Shown: one piece after another, positions 24,278 to 30,933 of the stretch
How the letters are laid out: each line of letters begins with the position of its first letter
Numbering within the stretch: position 1 is the stretch's first letter
Source of the DNA: Chloroflexota bacterium
Lineage (GTDB): Bacteria; Chloroflexota; Anaerolineae; Anaerolineales; UBA4823
NCBI GenBank assembly: GCA_023395675.1
Contig: JAEWYL010000196.1
Coordinates: forward strand, 1-36,098
DNA length: 36,098 nt
Direction of reading: 5' to 3'
The notes under the pieces: generated by a model
The model's input: only the letters and a program-made list of their open reading frames with translations
Told to the model about the DNA's origin: nothing
Database searches by the model: none
Translations under genes and position numbers: made by a program

Positions 24278-24410
24278 CGCAAGGAGCGGCAGCCGGAGAA
24301 GATTCACCTTAAGTATCCATCCGAGAAATTTTTTTATTATGGAGGGCGCAGCCCCTCACCACCACAACATTGAAATATGTTTTTGGGAACTTAACGACCT
24401 AATTCTTTTG

Positions 24411-24441
24411 AAAAAGAGCGGTGTTAGCATCGCTCTTTTTT
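24411..24441 (+). terminator. Terminator after the narL-like gene
   Basis: AAAAAGAGCG (24411-24420) pairs with CGCTCTTTTT (24431-24440). Three further pairs close the loop to TTAG, and the T-run ends the structure. Confidence 0.85.
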
Positions 24442-24509
24442 CATTCCTCGGCGCGCCGGTGACGGATACCCCCGCCGGGACCTTTCTGCTATCCTGAGAT
24501 GAGAGACTG

Positions 24510-24567
24510 CCAAACCCCGGCCCGCATTTCTGACAGGGGAAGAACTATGTCCCGCGGCGGGGTTTGG
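24510..24567 (+). promoter_or_regulatory. Inverted repeat in the leader of the respiratory operon
   Basis: CCAAACCCCG (24510-24519) pairs with CGGGGTTTGG (24558-24567). A 2-base bulge and four more pairs (CCGC/GCGG) extend the stem to 14 bp around a 28-base loop. It ends about 35 bases before the first start codon. It may be a leader RNA structure or a spaced binding site for a dimeric regulator. Confidence 0.4.
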
Positions 24568-24601
24568 AGGCTCTCAACAGGATGAAATCAAGGGAGGGAC
24601 T

Positions 24602-26584
24602 GTGGAAGAGCAGAAATATCCCGCCTGCGTGCCGGATGCCGATTACTACCGCAAGCTGGTCAAGTGCCAGGCAGCCTGCCCGGTGCTGACCGACGCCCGC
24701 GGCTATATTCAGGCCCTGGCGCGCGGCGAATACGAGCTGGGCTACCAGATTGCGCACGACCCCAACCCCCTGTCCACCGTCTGCGGCCTGATCTGCGGGG
24801 CGCCCTGCGAGACGGCCTGCCGGCGCGGCGACCTCGGCCCCGAACGCGAGCCGGTCGCCATCCGCCCGCTGAAGCGCGTCCTGACCGAACGCTACGGGCC
24901 CGAGGCCGCGCGGGGCCTGCCGGGCGGGAAAGCCACCGCGGGGCTGCTGCAGGCGGGCAGGCAGGTGGGGCGCGGCCCGGGGGAGCCGGGGGTGCATTTT
25001 TCGCCGGCGCGCTGGTCGCGCCAGAACCTGGCTGCCCTGAGAACCCAGCCCGGGCGGCGGGCGGGGAGGGTGGCCGTGGTCGGCGCCGGGCCTTCCGGGC
25101 TCACCGCCGCCCACGATCTGGCTCTGCTGGGCCATGCGGTGACGATCTTCGAAGCCGGCCCGAAATCGGGCGGCATGATGCGCCTGGGAGTCCCGATCTA
25201 CCGGGTGGATTGGGAAGCCCTGGACCTGGAGGTGGAGGAGATCGAGGCCCTGGGCGTGAAGATTTGCTATGACACGCGCATCGGGCGGGACATCTCCCTG
25301 GCCCAGCTGCGGCAGGATTTCGACGCGGTCTACCTCGGCGTCGGCCTGATGCAGGGCCGCCGGTTGAATATCCCCGGCGCAGACCTGGACGGAGTCGTCC
25401 CGGCAGTGGACCTGCTCCTGAACTACAACCTGGGCTACCGGGTGGACCTGGGCAGGCGCGTGGTGGTGGTCGGGGGCGGAGACGTGGCGATGGACGCGGC
25501 CCGCACCGCCCTCAGGTTGGGGATGGCGAACGGGGGAAACGGCGCTCCGCCTTCGGATGAGAGCGAAGAGCAGAGCGAGGCCGTTCACACCGCCCTGGAC
25601 GTGGCCCGCACCGCGCTGCGCCTGGGCGTGGCCGATGTGCGCATCATTGCCCTGGAATCCTGGGAGGAACTGCCCGCCTCGCGCTTCGAGCTGGAAGAGG
25701 CGCTGGAGGAGGGCATCCAGGTATTCCCCCGGCACGGCCCGTCCCGGGTGATCGGGAGCGAAGGAAAGGTGACCGGGCTGGAGGTGATTGGTGTAGCCAG
25801 CGTCTTCGATGAAACCGGGCGCTTCAACCCTCGCTTCGTCCCTGGCTCCGAACGCGCCTGGGAATGCGACAGCGTCATCCTGGCGATCGGGCAGGCTGCC
25901 GACCTGGGCCTGCTGCAAGGGGCGGAGGATATCCGGGTGACGCCGCGCGGCTGGGTGGAGATCAACCCGGAGAGCGGGCAGACATCGGAACCCGGCATCT
26001 TTGCCGGCGGCGACCTGGCCCACGGGCCGCGCCTGATCATCCACGCCGTGCGCGACGGGCATATCGCCGCCCTGGGGATCGAGGAATACCTGCAGGGCCG
26101 CAGGCTGGAGCTGAGCGTGACCACCTCCTGGCAGGAGATCCCCGAGCACCAGATGCCGGAGGGCTGGCTGGACTACATGCGCACCCGTCCTCCCGCGCTG
26201 CCGGTGGAACGGCGCACCGGGATTTCGCAGGTGGAGTTGAGCTACAGCGAGGACGCCGCCCGCTTCCAGGCCCTGCGCTGCCTGGAGTGCGGGATTAACA
26301 CCGTTTTCGACGGGAGCAAATGCATCCTCTGCAACGGGTGTGTGGATGTCTGCCCCTGGGACTGCCTGAAGATCGTCCCGGCAGCTTCCCTGGAGGGAGA
26401 TGAGACTCTGCACGCCGTGCTTGAGGCGGCCGGAGGCGCCTCGGGCGGCGAGAGGCTGGCTGCGATGATTAAGGACGACAGCATTTGCACCCGCTGCGGG
26501 CTGTGCGCCCGGCGCTGCCCGACCGGGGCGATCACGATGGAGGCTTTTCGCTTTCAGGAGGTACTCAGTTATGCGGATGAATAA
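24602..26584 (+). CDS. GltD-like NAD(P)H/FAD oxidoreductase with N- and C-terminal Fe-S domains
   Basis: A 660-residue soluble flavoprotein. The N-terminal Fe-S domain, as in glutamate synthase small subunit and DPYD, holds C22, C26, C61, C65, C69 and C73 (KCQAACPV; VCGLICGAPCETAC). The FAD motif is RVAVVGAGPSGLTAAHDLAL (156-175), the NAD(P)-binding motif is VVVVGGGDVAMDAA (287-300), and IFAGGDLAHG completes the flavin site. The C-terminus is an 8Fe-8S ferredoxin (CLECG, CILCNGCVDVCPWDC, CTRCGLCARRCPTG). Within the NAD(P) domain, DAARTALRLG (298-307) recurs as DVARTALRLG (333-342) around a low-complexity insert. GTG 24602 follows GGGAGGG. It overlaps the cytochrome b gene by 14 bases, so it probably links NAD(P)H to the bc-type complex. 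Confidence 0.92.
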   Translation: MEEQKYPACVPDADYYRKLVKCQAACPVLTDARGYIQALARGEYELGYQIAHDPNPLSTVCGLICGAPCETACRRGDLGPEREPVAIRPLKRVLTERYGPEAARGLPGGKATAGLLQAGRQVGRGPGEPGVHFSPARWSRQNLAALRTQPGRRAGRVAVVGAGPSGLTAAHDLALLGHAVTIFEAGPKSGGMMRLGVPIYRVDWEALDLEVEEIEALGVKICYDTRIGRDISLAQLRQDFDAVYLGVGLMQGRRLNIPGADLDGVVPAVDLLLNYNLGYRVDLGRRVVVVGGGDVAMDAARTALRLGMANGGNGAPPSDESEEQSEAVHTALDVARTALRLGVADVRIIALESWEELPASRFELEEALEEGIQVFPRHGPSRVIGSEGKVTGLEVIGVASVFDETGRFNPRFVPGSERAWECDSVILAIGQAADLGLLQGAEDIRVTPRGWVEINPESGQTSEPGIFAGGDLAHGPRLIIHAVRDGHIAALGIEEYLQGRRLELSVTTSWQEIPEHQMPEGWLDYMRTRPPALPVERRTGISQVELSYSEDAARFQALRCLECGINTVFDGSKCILCNGCVDVCPWDCLKIVPAASLEGDETLHAVLEAAGGASGGERLAAMIKDDSICTRCGLCARRCPTGAITMEAFRFQEVLSYADE

Positions 26585-27332
26585 AGCCATTTCAAGGCGA
26601 GAGTCTTTCCTCAGCCAGGCGGTTCGCTTCATCACCCGCTCGCGTGTCTGGCGGTCGATCTTTCGCCACGGCTGGCCCGATAACCCGCTGGACCGCTCGC
26701 TGGTGATGACCAGCGGCCTGTTCTTCCACCTGCACCCGGTCAAGGTCAGCCGCCGGAGCCTGCGGGCCGCCTATTCTTTCGGCCTGGGCGTCCTCTCGCT
26801 GCTGGCTTTCCTGGCTCTGACCCTTTCCGGGATGCTGCTCATGTTCTATTACACGCCCGCGGTCGAGCACGCTTACAGCGACATCGTCCGCCTGCAGACC
26901 GAGATTCCCTTCGGCCAGCTTCTGCGTAACCTGCACCGCTGGGGCGCTCATCTGATGGTCATCCTGGTGGTGCTGCATATGGCGCGGGTGTTTTACACCG
27001 GCGCCTACAAGCCGCCGCGGCAGTTCAACTGGGTGATCGGCGTGCTGCTGCTCCTGCTCACCCTCGGGGCCAGCTTCACCGGCTATCTCCTGCCCTGGGA
27101 CCAGCTTGCCTACTGGGCCATCACCGTCGGCACCAGCGTGGCAGGTTACGCCCCCGTGGGCGGCGACCTGGCGCGTGAATTCCTGCTCGGCGGCCCGGAG
27201 ATCGGCCAGCCCGCCCTGACCCGCTTCTATGCCCTGCATATCATTTTCATCCCGCTGGGCCTCGCCCTGCTCACCAGCCTGCACCTGTGGCGGGTGCGGA
27301 AAGACGGCGGCCTGGCTGCACAGGATAAGTGA
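26571..27332 (+). CDS. Cytochrome b N-terminal part (cytochrome b6-like)
   Basis: A 253-residue membrane protein equivalent to the b6 half of a split cytochrome b, which binds hemes bL and bH and helps form the quinol sites. Four helices are visible. Heme-ligand pairs appear as LHRWGAHLMVILVVLHMAR in the second helix and YALHIIFIPLGLALLTSLHLWRVRKDGG in the fourth. TGYLLPWDQLAYWAITVGT is the conserved Qo-site/cd loop. The N-terminal extension of about 45 residues is basic and cytoplasmic. CAGGAGG at 26555-26561 precedes ATG 26571, inside the end of the flavoprotein gene. Confidence 0.94.
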   Translation: MRMNKAISRRESFLSQAVRFITRSRVWRSIFRHGWPDNPLDRSLVMTSGLFFHLHPVKVSRRSLRAAYSFGLGVLSLLAFLALTLSGMLLMFYYTPAVEHAYSDIVRLQTEIPFGQLLRNLHRWGAHLMVILVVLHMARVFYTGAYKPPRQFNWVIGVLLLLLTLGASFTGYLLPWDQLAYWAITVGTSVAGYAPVGGDLAREFLLGGPEIGQPALTRFYALHIIFIPLGLALLTSLHLWRVRKDGGLAAQDK

Positions 27333-27335
27333 ACC

Positions 27336-28103
27336 ATGCTGAACCTGCCTGAGAAAACCGCTTTCCCTCAAGACGGCTCCAAGACCTACACCCTGGTAGA
27401 GCTGGTGCGAGGCGCCCCGCGCGCCATGGTCGAGAAAGGCCCGGACGATACCGTCTTTGCCTTCCCGGTCGTGGCCCTGCTGGAGCTCCTCCTGGCGCTG
27501 GGGCTGGGCGCAGCCCTCCTGTGGATGTCCATCGCCCGCAACGCGCCGCTGGAGGAGTTCGCCAACCCCAATACCACGACCGATCCGGCCAAAGCGCCCT
27601 GGTATTTCATGGGCCTGCAGGAGATGCTGGAGCACGGTCACCCGACCCTGATGGCGGTGGTGCTGCCCACGCTCATGGTGCTGTTCGTGCTGGCGATCCC
27701 CTATCTCGATAACAGCCGGCAGGGCTCCGGACGCTGGTTCACCTCCGGGCGGGGCCGGCGCATCACCCTGTTCACCGCCCTGTATGCCCTGGCTGTGATG
27801 CCGGCTTATATTCTGCTCGATAACGCCTTCCCGCCGCGCGAGCTGCTGCGCGGCCTGGCCCCCGATTGGGCGGCGCAGTTTCTGATCCCCGCCCTGGTGA
27901 TGGGGGCCATCCTGGCTGTCCCGCTGCTCGTCCTGCGTCGCTTCCGGCCCGACGCCCGCGAGGTGATGCTGGCCCTGTTCACCCTGCTGTTCGTCTCGGC
28001 GGTGGTCTTCACCATCACCGGCTTTTTCTTCCGCGGGCCGGGATTTCACCTGTACTGGCCCGGGGATATGCCCAACGGCTACAGCCCCTTCGACAATCTT
28101 TAG
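27336..28103 (+). CDS. Cytochrome b C-terminal part (subunit IV-like)
   Basis: A 255-residue membrane protein corresponding to cytochrome b helices E-H (PetD/subunit IV). ANPNTTTDPAKAPWYFMGLQ is the ef-loop region; the usual Qo-site PEWY reads A-P-W-Y, so the catalytic glutamate is absent. Five or more helices follow, more than the three in plastid PetD, so the C-terminus is extended by about two helices (ALVMGAILAVPLLVL; LALFTLLFVSAVVFTITGFFF). It starts 3 bases after the b6-like gene and ends 13 bases before the Rieske gene. Confidence 0.92.
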   Translation: MLNLPEKTAFPQDGSKTYTLVELVRGAPRAMVEKGPDDTVFAFPVVALLELLLALGLGAALLWMSIARNAPLEEFANPNTTTDPAKAPWYFMGLQEMLEHGHPTLMAVVLPTLMVLFVLAIPYLDNSRQGSGRWFTSGRGRRITLFTALYALAVMPAYILLDNAFPPRELLRGLAPDWAAQFLIPALVMGAILAVPLLVLRRFRPDAREVMLALFTLLFVSAVVFTITGFFFRGPGFHLYWPGDMPNGYSPFDNL

Positions 28104-28116
28104 GAGAGAAGCACCT

Positions 28117-28659
28117 ATGACCGCTCCTTCTTCGGCGCATCAGCCCCCTTCACCGCCGCTTTCCGCCCGCCCGCCCCTGGCTGCAGGGGAGAAGATCCCC
28201 CTGAACCGGCGCGGCTTCCTCGGCCTGGCTTTCGCCGGCAGCCTTTCAGCCCTGGCGGGGGGCTGGCTGGCCGCCCTCTTCAGGTTTCTGCGCCCGCCCA
28301 AATCTCAGGGCTTCGGCGGGCTGGTCTACGCCGGGCGGGTGGAAGAATTCGCTCCGGGCAGCGTAAACCGCATCCTGGCGGGCCGTTTCTATATCTCGCA
28401 CACGCCGGACGGGCTGCTGGCTGTGTACCAGAAGTGCACCCACCTGGGCTGCTCGGTCCCCTGGGCCGCGGAGGAGGACCAGTTCCACTGCCCCTGCCAC
28501 GGCTCGCTGTTCAGCCCCACGGGTGAGGTGACCGGCGGCCCAGCTCCCCGCCCGCTGGACCTGTTCCCGGTCGAGGTGCAGAACGGCGAGGTCTGGGTGG
28601 ACACCAGCCGCCCCCTGCAGCGCAGCCGTTATGAGCCCGGACAGGCCCAGAAGGTGTAG
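28117..28659 (+). CDS. Rieske [2Fe-2S] protein of a bc-type complex
   Basis: A 180-residue Rieske protein that would move electrons from quinol at the Qo site to cytochrome c. Both cluster motifs are intact: CTHLGCSV and CPCHGSLF, giving two Cys and two His ligands. The N-terminus has a Tat-like signal anchor (NRRGFLGLAFAGSLSALAGGWLAALF), placing the cluster domain outside the membrane. AGGAGAG precedes the ATG, and the gene ends 2 bases before the next start, so it is firmly part of the operon. Confidence 0.95.
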   Translation: MTAPSSAHQPPSPPLSARPPLAAGEKIPLNRRGFLGLAFAGSLSALAGGWLAALFRFLRPPKSQGFGGLVYAGRVEEFAPGSVNRILAGRFYISHTPDGLLAVYQKCTHLGCSVPWAAEEDQFHCPCHGSLFSPTGEVTGGPAPRPLDLFPVEVQNGEVWVDTSRPLQRSRYEPGQAQKV

Positions 28660-28661
28660 CC

Positions 28662-29576
28662 ATGAACGGAACCCGCACCCATTCGACCCCCGCCCGGGAA
28701 GACTACACCGGTCTGGTTGCGCTGGGCCTGGGCCTGGCGCTGGTCATGCTGGTTGGGCTGGGCCTCTACTGGCTGGGAGACGCGCCTCGCCTGGAGGCGG
28801 CTGCAGCCAGCCTGCGGCAGGACCGCATCCAGCGCGGGGGTGAAATTTACACCGGCCAGTGCGCCGGCTGTCACGGTCTGCAGGGGGAGGGCGGCGTTGG
28901 CCCCGCCTTGCAGGACCGGGCGGTGTTGAAGAACACCCCGGACGAGATCTTTTTCTCGGTCATCCGCTCGGGCGTGCCCAATACGCAGATGCCCTCCTGG
29001 AGCGTGGATTTCGGCGGCCCGCTGACCGATGAGGACATTCACGATGTGGTCGCCCTGATCCGAAGCTGGGAAGCCACCGCCCCGGAAATCTCCCCGGCGG
29101 CCGCTCAGGCCGACCCGGAACAGGGCGCGCTGCTCTTCTCCAGCACCTGCGCCCTCTGCCACGGCGAAAACGGCCTGGGCGGCCGGGAGGGCGTCCCGGC
29201 TCTGAACGATCTGGACCGCCTGTCCCGCTTCGACGACGACTGGTACCGGGGGGTGATCGCCAACGGCAGGCCGGCAAAAGGGATGCCCACCTGGGGCACC
29301 GTGCTGGCCCCGGACCAGATTGAGGACCTGGTGGCCCTGCTGGCTGCCTGGCGTGAAGGGCAGCAGGTGCAGCCGGCCTTCTCCCTGGCCGCCCTGCTCG
29401 AGCAGGCGCGCTTTGCCCTCTCTCAAAACGACCCGGGGAGCGCGCGCATCCAGTTGGACCGCGCCCTGCAGATCAGCACGGGTGTGACCGCCGCGGCGCT
29501 CCGCCGGGCGGCGGAGCAGATTGAGTCCGGCGACCTGGGGGCAGCCGAAGAGACCCTGGACGGGATCACGAAGTAA
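28662..29576 (+). CDS. Membrane-anchored diheme cytochrome c, bc-complex associated
   Basis: A 304-residue protein with one N-terminal membrane helix (about 17-38) and two class I cytochrome c domains facing outward. Heme sites are C67-A-G-C70-H71 and C163-A-L-C166-H167. Likely axial methionines lie in NTQMPSW (M110) and KGMPTW. A C-terminal helical stretch of about 70 residues (LLEQARFALSQNDPGSARIQLDRAL...) is TPR-like and not typical of cytochromes. It directly follows the Rieske gene and would accept its electrons. Confidence 0.93.
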   Translation: MNGTRTHSTPAREDYTGLVALGLGLALVMLVGLGLYWLGDAPRLEAAAASLRQDRIQRGGEIYTGQCAGCHGLQGEGGVGPALQDRAVLKNTPDEIFFSVIRSGVPNTQMPSWSVDFGGPLTDEDIHDVVALIRSWEATAPEISPAAAQADPEQGALLFSSTCALCHGENGLGGREGVPALNDLDRLSRFDDDWYRGVIANGRPAKGMPTWGTVLAPDQIEDLVALLAAWREGQQVQPAFSLAALLEQARFALSQNDPGSARIQLDRALQISTGVTAAALRRAAEQIESGDLGAAEETLDGITK

Positions 29577-29616
29577 GCGACCCCGCCCGGCGGCAGACAC
29601 CCACAGGAGGTCGGGG

Positions 29617-29973
29617 ATGAGCAAGCGGCGTGTCCTCATTTTCAGCGCCCATAAACTGCTCGGTGAGAGCCTCGAACAGACCCTCAGCCGGGTGGAAGAC
29701 CTGGAGATCGCCGGTCACTGGCCGATCAATGAGGGCGCCCTGGAGCGGCTCGCCGGCGCCTGCGTGGATATCGTGGTCCTGACCGATGAAGGCGCCTCGC
29801 CTGAACAGCTCTCACGCCTGACCGCCGAAATCCTGGACCGCTACCCCGACCTGCCGGTTTTCCGGGTGACGCTGGAGCGCAGCCAGATCCAGGTATTCAG
29901 CTCGCATCTGGCTCCGGCCAGCAGGGCCGACCTGATCAACCTGCTGCAAAAGCTGCCGGTGAAGAAACATTGA
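29617..29973 (+). CDS. Degenerate receiver-like single-domain protein
   Basis: A 118-residue protein with the alternating strand-helix pattern of a CheY-type receiver: RRVLIFSAHKLLGESLEQTL, then DLEIAGHW, VDIVVLTDEGA and DLPVFRVTLERS. The phosphorylation chemistry looks lost. The acidic pair after the first strand is replaced by S-A-H, and no conserved Lys is seen on the fifth strand; only the Asp in LTDEG could be a remnant. It is likely a pseudo-receiver that binds a partner rather than a switch. GGAGGTCGGGG precedes ATG 29617. It is sandwiched between two cytochrome c genes of one operon, which suggests a role in assembly or control of the respiratory complex. Confidence 0.78.
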   Translation: MSKRRVLIFSAHKLLGESLEQTLSRVEDLEIAGHWPINEGALERLAGACVDIVVLTDEGASPEQLSRLTAEILDRYPDLPVFRVTLERSQIQVFSSHLAPASRADLINLLQKLPVKKH

Positions 29974-29999
29974 GTCTTCTGCAGAAAGAGGTTACCGCT

Positions 30000-30905
30000 A
30001 TGGAAAAGTGCCTGCCGCTCTCGCTCCGGAGCGTTTCGAGCTCAGGTCCAATCCTGAAAATCATTTACTTATGCTGCGCCGGGCTGCTTGTGCTCGGCCT
30101 GCTGGCGAGCCGGGCTGCGCCGGCCTCCGCGCAGGGCGTTCCAGAGGGCGACCCGGCCCGCGGCCAGGGTTTGTTCGGGCAGAAATGCGTTTCCTGCCAT
30201 ACCGTGGGCGGGGGAAAGCTGGTCGGCCCGGATCTGGCCGGTGTAACAGAGCGCCGGGAGCTCGATTGGATCTACAGCTTTATCCAGACCCCCGACAGGA
30301 TGATCGCCGCCGGCGATCCACTCGCCGTGCAGCTCCTGTCGGAAAACAACAATATCCCGATGCCCAACCTGGGGCTGAACGAGGCCGAGACGGCCGATCT
30401 GGTGGCCTACCTGGCCGACCCGGAGGCGGCCGCGGCCGCACCCGGTGCGGCAGAGCCGCTCGTCCTCCCCGCGGGAAGCGCCCTGGCGGGCCAGAAGCTG
30501 TTTCTCGGCGAGGCCCGCCTGCAGAACGGGGGGACGCCCTGCCTTGCCTGCCATTCTGTAGCGGGGAACAGCCTGTTGGAGGGCGGCAGCCTGGGTCCTG
30601 ACCTGACCCACGTCATGCAGCGCTACGGCGAAGCCGGGCTGGCCGCCAATCTGAACCAGATCACCTTCCCCACCATGCAGGGGCCGTTCCAGGACCGCCC
30701 GCTTACCCCGCAGGAGCAGGCCGACCTGATCGCATATTTCGCCTGGAGCGACGCCCAACCCCCTGCGGCGCGTTTCAGCCCGGTGGCGGTTTTCCTGGGG
30801 GCCGCATCCGGCGGGACTGTGCTGCTTTTCGCCCTGCTGCTGGTATTCTGGCCCCAACAGCGCCAGAGCCTGGCCGAGCGCCTGCGCCGCCAGGCTGCCC
30901 GCTGA
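30000..30905 (+). CDS. Diheme cytochrome c with C-terminal membrane anchor, NarC-like position
   Basis: A 301-residue exported cytochrome with a signal peptide or N-terminal helix (about 18-45, ending near ASAQ) and two heme sites C63-V-S-C66-H67 and C181-L-A-C184-H185. NNIPMPNLGL and FPTMQGPF supply candidate axial Met residues. A C-terminal helix (AVFLGAASGGTVLLFALLLVFW) anchors it. It sits immediately before narG, as the diheme NarC does in the Thermus nar operon, and may carry electrons to or from the nitrate reductase membrane partner. ATG 30000 follows AGAGG; an in-frame TTG at 29970 overlapping the previous stop is an alternative. Confidence 0.9.
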   Translation: MEKCLPLSLRSVSSSGPILKIIYLCCAGLLVLGLLASRAAPASAQGVPEGDPARGQGLFGQKCVSCHTVGGGKLVGPDLAGVTERRELDWIYSFIQTPDRMIAAGDPLAVQLLSENNNIPMPNLGLNEAETADLVAYLADPEAAAAAPGAAEPLVLPAGSALAGQKLFLGEARLQNGGTPCLACHSVAGNSLLEGGSLGPDLTHVMQRYGEAGLAANLNQITFPTMQGPFQDRPLTPQEQADLIAYFAWSDAQPPAARFSPVAVFLGAASGGTVLLFALLLVFWPQQRQSLAERLRRQAAR

Positions 30906-30933
30906 GCTGCAGTCACACTTGAAGGAGTGAAGA

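Larger units (their letters stand above)
24278..24601. other. Intergenic region between the sensor unit and the respiratory operon
   Basis: Contains an imperfect GC hairpin (about 24339-24357), a terminator (24411-24441), a possible TATCCT -10 (24490-24495) and a structured leader (24510-24567). No good FNR box was found. No gene was recognised. Confidence 0.5.

Noticed and set aside
24545..26743. 732-codon open frame on the minus strand opposite the flavoprotein gene
   Set aside because: It is a mirror frame produced by GC-rich codon use in a clear plus-strand gene; its translation is rich in Gln, Arg, His and Ala with no domain.
26592..28049. 485-codon open frame opposite the cytochrome b genes
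   Set aside because: Composition is dominated by Gln, His, Gly and Glu, the antisense of hydrophobic helices.
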